A DNA stretch of 64,000 nucleotides from Caprella mutica. Taxonomy: Eukaryota > Arthropoda > Malacostraca > Amphipoda > Caprellidae. The notes under the pieces were generated by a model, which ran no database searches, was not told the origin of the DNA, and worked only from the letters and a program-made list of their open reading frames with translations. Positions 1 to 10,295 of this stretch are shown one piece after another (the first letter of the stretch is position 1; each line of letters begins with the position of its first letter). The stretch is from assembly GCA_947561585.1 (NCBI GenBank), contig CANNZV010002561.1:1-64000 (forward strand), given 5' to 3'. The translations under genes and the position numbers were made by a program.

Positions 1-139
1 AGGCGAAATTCGAACAATTTGATGAGTAATGTTGTCCTTGAGTTCCTGCAAATTTGATGGATTTATCACGTAGACTTTTGACTTAAGGTATCCCCACAGA
101 AAAAAGTCAGCTGGAGTCAAATCTGGGGAACGAGGAGGC
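1..139 (-). pseudogene. Inverted fragment of mariner-like transposase (C-terminal part)
   Basis: These 139 bases are the reverse complement of 420-558, with one mismatch seen by eye. On the minus strand they encode the same stretch of transposase around the third catalytic aspartate. The fragment stops abruptly at the junction with the plus-strand copy, so the two form a head-to-head fold-back with a spacer of about 280 bp. It is cut at its other side by the window edge. No functional protein is possible from this piece alone. Confidence 0.85.
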
Positions 140-141
140 AC

Positions 142-633
142 TCTCCTCGTGTCACTGTGTGGTGTGGAATAACTGCCTCCACGGTGTTTGGTCCTTACTT
201 CTTCGAAAGTGATGATGGAACAACTTCAACAGTTAATGGTGAACGATACCGAATTATGATAAGATAATTTCTTATTCCAAGAATTAAGAGACGAAGAGCC
301 CTGCGCAATACTTGGTTTCAACAAGATGGAGCAACAAGCCATACAGCAAGAGAAACAATGGCATTGTTGAAGAAGACTTTTCCAAACCGTTTGATTTCAC
401 GATTTGGTAACGTCTCATGGCCTCCTCGTTCCCCAGATTTGACTCCAGCTGACTTTTTTCTGTGGGGATACCTTAAGTCAAAAGTCTACGTGACAAATCC
501 ATCAAATTTGCAGGAACTCAAGGACAACATTACTCATCAAATTGTTCGAATTTCGCCTGATACGCTGAGGATGGTCATGCAAAACACAGTAAAAGAGCGC
601 AAAGTTGTCGAAGCGTCAGTGGTCATCATCTAA
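142..633 (+). pseudogene. Mariner-like (IS630/Tc1/mariner) transposase, truncated, with internal stop
   Basis: The plus-strand frame reads as a DDE transposase from about 142 to the TAA at 631-633. The part before the first catalytic Asp is missing. An in-frame TAA at 265-267 breaks the frame; the longest intact piece starts at ATG 358 (91 aa). The second catalytic Asp is in the motif WFQQDGA (codon 325-327). The third is in PRSPDLTPADFF (codon 436-438), with 36 residues between them. The C-terminus follows the pattern seen in many insect mariner-like elements that are often mis-annotated as SETMAR. The enzyme would cut and paste its own element into TA dinucleotides. The frame is fused at about 139/140 to an inverted copy of its own 3' part, so this copy is dead. 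Family assignment is secure; the subfamily is not. Confidence 0.85.
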
Positions 634-775
634 AAGATATTGTTTTCAAAAAATAGTCTTAATAAACCATGAAAATGTTTTTCTTTGATTTGAAACCTAT
701 TTTAACAACCTGGCCTCCTTAGTTTTTGTTTAATTAGAAAATTAAAAGGGTCAGTTACTTCTGGGACACCCTGTA
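634..775 (+). mobile_element. 3' end and terminal repeat of the mariner-like element
   Basis: This is a non-coding tail after the transposase stop, ending in TGGGACACCCTG followed by TA at 774-775. That is the usual outer end of this mariner group (reverse complement CAGGGTGTCCC) next to its TA target. The matching 5' terminal repeat would lie left of the window or has been lost in the rearrangement. Confidence 0.7.
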
Positions 776-955
776 TATAGTGGAATTTCATAATTATTGT
801 TAATTTTTTTCACACCTATAGTAATAAAATAATTTCTATCTGAGGTCAATGAGTTTAGAATACAAATATAAAATGAAAACTAGTTAAAAAATGAATTACT
901 ATTTAGATTATAACTCGGATATTCCAGAAGAAAATGATAACCGCTCCCCAGCAAT
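776..955. other. AT-rich spacer
   Basis: AT-rich sequence between the mariner end and the CACGTG array, with no frame or motif of note. Confidence 0.6.
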
Positions 956-1352
956 ACCACGTGGTTTCTCTCTGGCAACCACGTGGTTTGTATTCAGTAA
1001 TCACGTGGTTTTTAGTGTCCACGAAAACCACTTAGTCATTTGAAGACAAGTCACGTGGTTGAAGACGTCAAAAATACGTGGATGTTTAAGAAAAACCACG
1101 TCGATGTTCATTATAAAACGTGGATGTTGAAGACAATCCACGTGGATATTCACAACAAACCACGTGGATGTTCAAGATAAATCACGTGAATGTTGAAGAC
1201 AAAACAAGTTGTCCCAGAAGACAAACAACATGGATGCTGAACATAAATCAAGTTGTTAGGTACTAGCTGAAAAAAACACATGTTTTTTACTGAAATAATT
1301 AACGAAGTTTCTGAAATTTGTACACATGGCCGCCGATGAAATATCACGTGGT
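956..1352. repeat. Degenerate tandem array built on CACGTG (22-bp spacing)
   Basis: CACGTG occurs at 958, 980, 1002, 1052, 1139, 1161, 1183 and 1345. Two triplets are spaced exactly 22 bp apart, and the other intervals are filled by decayed copies of a unit such as ACCACGTGGATGTTGAAGAC. The hexamer is a palindrome, so the array reads alike on both strands. CACGTG is the canonical E-box bound by bHLH factors (Myc/Max, Clock/Cycle), but the array looks like a decaying minisatellite and no promoter or gene is near. The short minus-strand frame over it is a repeat translation. Confidence 0.75.
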
Positions 1353-3060
1353 TGTTGATGACAGCTGATTTCCTTTCAGGATATACCACAAGCAAAGAGA
1401 AGATTTACAATGTTTGTAATGTTATATCAACTATTTAATAATCTCAAAAATAACACTCGAGGACCATAAAATTAATTACTATTTAAATTGTTTTATATAA
1501 ATTTCAATTATTCATAACAAAATCGAATTAGTATTAAGAAACTATTGAATTTGAAATATATTGTTTTTATCAATGATAACTTCATCATTACTAAATTTAT
1601 TCAAATTTGAAAAACACCTGATTCCTGAAACTTCTTTTTCAAACTACCTAACCGATAAATAACACCAAGTAACTTGAGCACAAATAACCTATCAACACAA
1701 TCAGGAGAACTCTACAGAGTAAACAGAGAGCTCTGGACACCACTCACCTCACTGGCTGGAAGTTCCCGTAGAAATGAAATCTGTTCGAACCGGTTGAGAG
1801 TTTGAAACCTGGAAGGAAATGGTCAGTTTTGTGGTCTGTGGTTCTTTAGGCCTTTGGAAACAAAGAGAAATCTGATATGGAATCGCATGGAAGATTAGGA
1901 CAGGAAGGAAGAAAAGAGATAGACCCAGGTAAATAGGATTACTTTTAATTGAAATTTTATTAGATGGAAAATGAAATTAATGATTGATATTTGATACTAA
2001 TACATTATAGTATGATTGATGTATGACTCCTATTTAAATTCACTTTACAATATTAAAGTTGCTTTAAATTTTATGTTTTAAATTATTTATAAATTAAATC
2101 TGTTTCACTATATATATTTAATTACCTTTATTTATATAAATAAATGAAATTACATGAATCTTTTAAATCATTAAGAAATTTATTCGCAGTTATTGAACAA
2201 TTTTAATTCGAACCTATTACAAAAAGCAAATGATTATTTACTGTTTTAAATGTAAATTTTCATGCTGAGAAGATGATTGTATAATAAAAAACATGTTCTA
2301 TTCAGACAAAAGTCATATCTAATTTGAATAAAGAACATAAAGGAGTTTATTGTTTACATAAATTGAGATTAGAAAAAATATTGTGTAACAAGATCTGTTT
2401 CTGACTTTTTATTATTATTATTTTACTAATTTAGCATATCGCTAGCGTTCCTTAAATTTTGTTATTAGGCTTAATAAGAATCATTACAGCGTGCATAATC
2501 GTAGTGTTCCACCCTGTAAAATAAGTAACTTCCTTAATATGGTTATATTTGAATTCAGTTCATTATTAATGAACTAAACATTACAGTTTTTCATATTCAT
2601 ATCAATGTATACTCAAATATATATTAAAATGTAAGCAAAAATGAAACAATGCATTTTTTGGGATATCCTACTATATTGAAGGAAGAACAATAATAATTGA
2701 TGAGTTAAGTATACACTATATACTATACATAGTCTGAAAACATTCTGACTACTCATTTTGTTCAGTTATTTGGTTTATGTGTAACTCCACCTTCTAAGAA
2801 GAAGTTCAAGTCAACCGGAACAATCGAAAATCCCACCATAGAATAATTCAGAGATAATCTTAAGACTTTCTTCGATGTGCCGGAGATACATTCAGTATTA
2901 AGAAAGAACCTGGAATTAGATTCATCAGTGGAATTAGTTTATTCTATTTCTATTCTAAACTCACTTTCCAGACCTAGAAATTTTTTGGATCATTTCTATT
3001 AACATAATAATAATTAGGAAATTACTTTGTATTCATTACTGTAATAAAAGGAAAATCGGT
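1353..3060. other. AT-rich intergenic DNA
   Basis: No coding frame, RNA gene or clear repeat was recognised. The composition is AT-rich throughout with short A/T runs. A slightly more GC-rich stretch at about 1690-1930 has no readable protein. Confidence 0.55.
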
Positions 3061-4005
3061 GTTTTATTGGGTATTAGGAATTTTCGCCGCAAGAAAATTC
3101 GCCGTAGGAAATTTCACCGAAAGAAAATTCACCGTCAGGAATTTTCGTCGTAAATTTTAATTTAACTTTTGACTTGAGAACTCCAGACAAAGTCTTTAGT
3201 CTGATTTCAGTTTTTTTTTAATTTTATTTTAGTTGGAGTTTAACGTCTGCTTCTGAAACAAAGGCCATATCGCTGACGTCAAAAGGAAATTTACTGTAAA
3301 GGACTGGAAGAAGCAGTCAGAAAGGAAAGTGGCTTCGTGAATAAAGTCAACTATCACCGTCGGTGATAATGCTCATGGATGCAGAAAAGCTTCTACGTGA
3401 ATGCAGTTTCCCTTTTTGACAAAAAGGGAAAATATATAACTACTGTAATAATGAACATAACAACAAGTACCGGTGCCTGAACTCACGGATGGAAGAGGAA
3501 AATATAGAGGTGATAGTAAATTAAGAATACGAGACTTCATAAGACCTCGCAGTTGAAGAGCTTATGCCTAGCACTACCCTCTAAAATTGTAAGTAGCGTT
3601 ATAAAAATTGATAAACATGCATAACAAAAAAAAAAAATGTGTATATTTGATGAACAATGAAAAATCGTGTGTAATTGCATTTGGTAACAAGTTTGCCACT
3701 GATATTATGAAAACTTTCATGTCATCGTCAAAATTGGGTTTAATAAAAAATAAAGAACAAACTAAGAACAAATACTTAAGTTTGATTGTCCATCCAATTT
3801 TGTTTTTTCTTTGTACGAAATTGTTATTGTTTGCTATCAAGAGTCTTATTAAACCATTGTGACTCTCTCAATTATAACTATTATTGTGCTGATCACTTAA
3901 TTTGTCTGGGGTTCTCGAGTCGAGAATCAAAAAAAAAATTCTCACGGCAAAAATTCCTTACGCTGAAAATTCCTTACGGCAACTTTTCCGGTCACAGTTT
4001 TATTG
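3061..4005. mobile_element. Fold-back-like element with GGAATTTTCGCCGTA end repeats and 9-bp target duplication
   Basis: GTTTTATTG occurs at 3061-3069 and again at 3997-4005, flanking an insertion of 927 bp (3070-3996). The left end (3070-3155) carries tandem copies of a motif like AGGAATTTTCGCCGTA. The right end (about 3938-3990) carries the inverted motif, such as TTCCTTACGGCAAAAATTCC. The right terminus is CCGGTCACA. The interior is AT-rich and encodes no transposase. Three small frames inside it (81-88 aa) overlap on both strands and match nothing recognisable. This fits a non-autonomous DNA element whose terminal inverted repeats are short tandem repeats, as in Drosophila Foldback elements. 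Confidence 0.75.
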
Positions 4006-5659
4006 TTATCTATACAGTTATGAATAATTTATTCCTGTATTTTCTTTAAAATACTCTTTTCCTGAATAGAATAAATTTTTTTTTGATATTTTCTTTCCTG
4101 ATTGCTATTTCCAAAAAATATTATCAAATATTGTTCTGAGACTTCGGAATTTGATGAAGTAAAAAACATTTTTTGATGAAAATTAAGACAACAGTTTGCA
4201 ACAGGATTTCATTCAGCACTGAATGAATTCTGATAAGAAACATTTCCAAATTCATGATAGCAATTAAGATAATCTGTCTCTTTTTACCATGGCAAGCAAT
4301 TTTGCATATGTGTACTTCAATAGTTTCTTTAGTTAAATTATATAAAATGCTCCCATTTAATTTTCTTTAACTATGGAAATCTTAACTAATAACGGTGATA
4401 AAACACCGACGGACAATTCCCCACCTTACTTTTCCACGCTTGACCTTTTTCCTCTCCGGAATTTTTTCCCACCAAATAAAATAACAGTAATTTGGACTAT
4501 CGTGGTATAATTTTGAGAAAATAAACAATTTATCAGTAGAATTAATGTGTATTACAAGCTATTTTGTGGATGCTACAGACTAAAAAAAATATGGCAATAA
4601 TAAGTAATTGCTTAATGAATCATTGTAGTCTATTTCAGTTTATTCCAGCTCTATGGTTATACATATCGTGAATTTATTATATTATTTATCAGCTATTATA
4701 AAACTAATCTTATACCCAATTTAAAAAAAAAAAATGATAATCACCAAATGTCAAATACTTCGACGAATATCCAATCATTATTTATTATAAATTTGAAACA
4801 TTTATAGTCTATTATATTTTGTCGGGAATTCTCGACAATAAAAAAAACAACGCATATTCATCCGTAGTAATTAAACGATCTGCCTATCATAAAACTTTCG
4901 AAAGGGTATAAATACATTTTATCTAATTTAAGATAGGAAATGATTATGTGGTCATTTAGTAGGTATATGCTTCTTTCTTCTAGAAATATAAAGAAAAGAG
5001 TTCGACATAGCATATTTTATTACGAATATTTTCAGCGGAGTGAAAAATTCTTCTCTAAAGTATTTTTTTTCGGCAGTTGTCGACTCTCATGCATATAAAA
5101 ATGATTCAGAAATATTATATTATTGGGTACAGAATTCATGCTACATCAAATTCATTCCAATTTGCCTGAGGTGACAATCTGCATGCAATTCTTTCACATT
5201 CTTCAGTTCTTACATCAAAATAGAAATTACTGCGAACAGGTGTTCCGTGGTACCTAACCAAAGAAAGTTGTTATTGAGAATCCGGACCTCGCATCTGAGG
5301 GTAAACATGTCATCCCTATTGTAAAAAGACTCTGATTAATGTAACAAGCCGTATGCAATATTGAACAGACTGTTCTGCCTAAATAACATCACTGCCACAG
5401 GAGAAAAATATAGTGGGTCCGTATAGAACTGGGAACTATTAACATTTAGCTATAAATTTCTCATTTTAATGGGATGCTAGAACTATTTTGTTGATATTAA
5501 AATATAATCTATTAATTTTTAGGTAAATGAAGTTAATCATACTGTTTGCAACTTCTTTATATATATAATTCTAGTGAATATGGATTTAGATGTAAATTGA
5601 TTATTTTGTAGTTGAAACGAGAGTAAAATAGTTTATAATTATAGAAGTATCTTACCCGC
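4006..5659. other. AT-rich intergenic DNA
   Basis: Nothing coding seen. About 5160-5430 is less AT-biased but has stops in all frames and no recognisable protein. Confidence 0.55.
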
Positions 5660-5828
5660 CTATAGGGACTACTTATAGGGGGAACTACTTATAGGGGGAA
5701 CTACTTATAGGGGGAACTACTTATAGGGGGAACTACTAATAGGGAGAACACTTATAGGGGGAACTACTTATAGGGGGAACTACTTATAGGGGGAACTACT
5801 TATAGGGGGAACTACTTATAGGGGAAGA
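5660..5828. repeat. 16-bp minisatellite ACTACTTATAGGGGGA
   Basis: About ten near-identical copies of a 16-bp unit lie head to tail, with one unit changed to ACTACTAATAGGGAGA. Only one orientation is present and no inverted partner was found in the window. It is therefore either a simple minisatellite or a solo end of one of the repeat-ended elements. Confidence 0.9.
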
Positions 5829-6710
5829 ATCCTTACAGTTTAATTTTCAATTCAAATAAAGATTCGATCGATGCTTTAAAATTTATTTGTTATTGGATAA
5901 TAATCCATTCAAAATTATATTTATTGAAGATTTATTTTGGGCAGATTTATAAAATGTATTTATTATAATTGATAATCATTAATCTACTATCAATGGTAAT
6001 GAAAATAATTTCATATTATAGAAGGAATTACTATGCAGAGTTCATATAGAAGATAGCGTACATTTTTTTATAACTCGTTAGGTGAAAAAAAATATGTTGA
6101 TTATAAAAGATCTCAAATGAAATAGATCAGTATTTTATGCATCTATAATTAATATTCAATATTAGTATAAAAAGTCTAGGAATATAGTAAACTTTATTCA
6201 TTTGATTTATTAAAAATAACAAATAATACTCTTTTTCTGAAAAATATGTAAAAAATAAGTGAGTGAAAAATCTGAAAATTATTGATTGGTATCAAAGATA
6301 TTTATTTTTGCAGTGCGAAAATGCAAGTTTGAACCTGTTAAATATGTTCAAAAATGTTAAAGCATTCGAACATATTCGAAGATGTTCAGAAATATTTTGA
6401 AACATGTTGAAATTGTTAAGAAAACATTTTTACTACTTAAACCTTGTTAAAAGTATTGGAATGCACCCAATCGTCCTATATATTGTCATTCAGTTTCAAT
6501 TTAGAGAAATTAATTGAATTCCCGACAATTAACGAAGCATTTGCATAGCAATCAGGGATTGAAATGAGATCGAAAGAGATTTCAGCTGCAACAGAAATTA
6601 AATCGCTTCTCTAATCTATTCCAATAGAATTTACATCTTTTGACTTACGGATCATCTTGTAATTACCTTCGCAAATTGCGCAAGGTTATGTTTTGGTCGC
6701 ATTTATATAT
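5829..6710. other. AT-rich intergenic DNA with a degenerate ATGTTCA/TGTTAAA stretch
   Basis: No gene. At about 6325-6450 there are repeated variants of ATGTTCAAAA, TTCGAACAT and TGTTAAG, which may be a decayed tandem repeat. The rest is featureless. Confidence 0.5.
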
Positions 6711-6905
6711 TTGTTATCTTGTTATTCTTATAACTCAAAAAGTATTCAACCAAATTGGCTGAAATTTAGTGGGACGATTGGTCATTATCCAGGAACCAGT
6801 AAATAGGATTTTGGGAGCGCAGGGGTCAAAGGTCAAGGTCATTTATAACTCAAGGGTTATTGGATTGGTGGTAGTGAAGGTAGGCGCTGTACGAGTGCTC
6901 GACAA
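6711..6905. repeat. Dispersed repeat, shared with the intron at 40850-41115
   Basis: This stretch contains TTATAACTCAAAAAGTATT, GGGACGATTGGTCA and GGGAGCG, ending in an AGGTCAAGGTCA block and GGTAGGCGCTGTACGAGTGC. The same blocks recur in the same order in intron 2 of the Dpr-like gene, where the first half is duplicated. It is a non-coding interspersed repeat. It carries three hexamers in direct order at 6823-6841: GGGTCA, AGGTCA and AGGTCA. Confidence 0.75.
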
Positions 6906-9235
6906 TTTGTTGAACATGTTATAAAATAATAATAATGTAATAATGTAATCATTCAATAAAATTTATTTCAAAAAATCTCATCTCATTAAGATTTTCCTCT
7001 TTTGCTTAAGAATTGTGGTTTCTAAAATATTTAACCAGTTCTAATTGACATTAAATAGCTATTAAAAAGTTCATGGAAAAATTTGTAAACTTTGTGATGG
7101 ATTTCATGAAATCTGGTTTGTCGATCTGTTCTGGAATCATATATAAACATTTAAAAAATGAAAGACTTTATTTTTATGTATAATAAAATCATTAAGTATC
7201 TCTCTAGGCGCATATAAATATATAAAAACAATACAGGAATATACATGGAAACGGGACACTAGCATGAAAAGGGATCAAATAGGCTGCAAAACACGGAATA
7301 TAAGCATGCAAATATATATTAATGGAACAAATTTTCTTTCTGAATTGTATAACAACACACTGAAAATAATTCTCGTTTAACCTTCAAGCATAATATAATA
7401 TACTTTAGAATATATTTCTTGAAATTCTGTACCATTGCAACAGATTTCGATGTAAAAGAGTTTACTTGATAAGAACAACGAATTGAAGAGTTCAGAATTT
7501 CATTACAGTTTACTATCTTTCAAACAGCCAATGTTTTAGAAGACCGAAGCCAGAAAATTACCGATACTCCACTAAATTTGGATTTCTTTGAATCCTGAGT
7601 TATTGCTTTTCACTTCGATTTCCTCCTCAGGGAATCTTCTCTGTTTTTATCAAGTCGAATAAATAAGAGAAATAAGTTATTATCTGCAGAGATGCGCATC
7701 GCGGTAGCTTTCTAAAGAAGAAACATCACTTTGTTAGCTGTCAGAGTTGTAAAATAGTGTTTACTCTATAGTGAATGAATCACGAATTTTCAAAACAAGT
7801 TATATAACATGAAAAAACATACTATACAAAGTAAGGATTTAAAAAAAAGATGGAATTGAAACTGATATACATCACATTTTAATCTATTTTTTTTGATATA
7901 TTAACTAATATGTTATGCCATTAAATTAAATTATTTTGAGTTTAATTTTAGACTAAAATTTATGTGTTCATTACCCCCAAACCTTGAAGGTTAATTAAGT
8001 CTATAAATCAATAGAAATTGTCTGCTTCAATAGCCTCCTAAAAATCTAGTAGGCTACTCAAAAGTTTAAAGAGCTATTCGGTCTATTAATTGAGGTGCTA
8101 CCCGAAAAAGGGTCATGCAATTAACTTATAATATACCTAGTGCATAAGCCCTGACCCTGTTGAAATGTTCGACTTTAAATTGGATTTTAAAATTGATCAT
8201 CTATATATATTGAGAACTTAAGTGTAATTTATCATAAATTATAAAATTCCAACGATAATGTCAGAAAATATATATTTAACAATAAAATACAATCAGTATT
8301 TACCATAACTGAAAATAATGAACAATTTGCTGATTTTCAATTGTCCGATTATATGGAAAAGTAGCATATTATGTTTAATTCAATACACGTTTCTGAAATG
8401 CATTCAGTTGAATAAACTATGCAAACTAGACTAACTGTATATGGAGTTATGTTTAGATAAATCTAAACAATATTAACCACCTGGTCCGTTTGTTATGACG
8501 ATATCTTATGTAAAATTATATGTAACATGGTTTCAATGAAATATTTTAACACTGCGGTTATCGTCCGATTTTTCTTTCTATTGAGTGCAACTTATTTTCG
8601 GATACAGACATCAAAAGTCTGAAATGTTGAGTCCGTCCTATGTCCTTCTGCACCCTATGTCATAGGTACACAAAAGCATGAAACAGATGAAGAGTAATCA
8701 TTTTTCGTGCTCGCCTAAATGATTGCGGGGTCTCGATAAGAATGGAAGAAGGGATTGAATTTAAAAACTCTAACGTTTGTTGGTGAAGGATTTTGGTTGT
8801 GGTGAATTAATTAGAGCCTCAGTAAGAGGAATAAATTTTGAGTGGTAGATTGATCCTTTTCCAGATATGTACGATGTGTCTATTAAGAAAATCTAAAAAT
8901 ATTATAGACTCTTTACCTTTTTACTCTTCAATTTCAAGTTTTATGACAATTTTACCTGAAAAATTTAATTATTTATATTAATTTTATTCAAAGGAGTATA
9001 CATTTGAAAGAATTAATCCACAATAGTATCCATATGTCAAATCAAACTGTTCTTATTGATTTTCGCAATTCAAATTCTCGTTAAAGTTGTATGTAATTAA
9101 CATATTTAGAGTAATTGTTAATTTTTTATCTTTCAATGCCTCATCAATTTAATGTCACCAGCATTAAATTATCATTTTCTTTTACACAATAACCTGTAGA
9201 AGATCTGCTTTGCAGGCATAGTACGTGATAAACAT
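6906..9235. other. AT-rich intergenic DNA
   Basis: No coding frame or RNA gene recognised. A slightly less AT-rich patch is at 8560-8720. No repeat shared with other parts of the window was noticed. Confidence 0.55.
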
Positions 9236-10295
9236 GCTATTACGGTTCTAGTTATATTCCACCCCGGTTTATTCCACCCCGGTATATTCCACCCCGGTTT
9301 ATTCCACCCCGGTATATTCCACCCCAGGTATATTCCACCCCTGTGACAATGGTCATTTGGGTGACAATAAAAATTGAAATATTTTATCTTTAGATTACAA
9401 TTTGTTAAATATTTCATACCGATGAAAAGATAACTCAGACAATATCCTGAGACATTTGGATAATAATTAAATTTTAGAGGTAGCTCAAGTCAATTAAATT
9501 TTATTCTAATAAAATTACAAATACTCTTAATATGGTAGTTTATTTCAAAGTTTACATCTTGAACAAGTTAATATTAATTCCATTTTAACATGAAACTGCA
9601 TATGTGATCTTATAACAATGGATGGATGAGGTGTGGAAGGGGTCGACTGGCAGAGACAACCTACTCACTAAGTAAGTTGCTGTTTTGGATTCTAGGACCA
9701 ATTTCCCCGTGGTCAAAATCTCTTAATGTAAGAAAAGCAATAACCTCACCACTCATAAAAGCCATTACAATAATCCTCACCTCCCCATCAAAAACTTCCA
9801 GGTAAAAAATACGTAAAAAAAGTCTTCGGTCAAAAACCACCACTCTTACAAGAAGTTAAAATATCAAATTCAAAATGAAATAAATATAACAAGAAGTACT
9901 ATATGACCTCATCTTAGAATTAATATCGCTGTTGTGTTGGCGATAGGGAAGAAAATCAGCTTGTGATTGAAAATCTAAACACCTCAACTGATAAATATGT
10001 TCACACAACCTTTCCTTCTGCTGTTCTGCTACATATGTAGTGAAAAATTTACAGCTTATGATGAGCCAGCAAGAGGTTTAATTTTATATAGTGAAAATGC
10101 AATTTACCTAGTATTATATATAATATTAATAAATGACAAAAATTGATAACTAACCAAACCTAACCTGTAAAGTGGGGTGGAATTTACCGTGGTGGAATAT
10201 ACCTAGGGTGGAATATACCGGGGTGGAATATACCGGGGTGGAATTAACTGGGGTGGAATATACCGGGGTGGAATATACCGGTCACCGCTATTACG
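9236..10295. mobile_element. Fold-back-like element with GGGGTGGAATATACC end repeats and 9-bp target duplication
   Basis: GCTATTACG is present at 9236-9244 and 10287-10295 and flanks a 1042-bp insertion (9245-10286). The left end (about 9253-9342) is a 15-bp tandem array of ATTCCACCCCGGTAT. The right end (about 10173-10281) is the same unit in inverted orientation, GGGGTGGAATATACC. The right terminus reads CCGGTCACC directly against the duplication. The interior is AT-rich and encodes no transposase; its small frames, including the minus-strand frame at 9661-9843, look incidental. The minus-strand frame over the left array is a pentapeptide translation of the repeat. Confidence 0.8.

Noticed and set aside
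9172..9417. 81-aa frame with GWNIPGWNKP repeats, at first like a repeat-bearing peptide
   Set aside because: The period is exactly the 15-bp end array of a mobile element.
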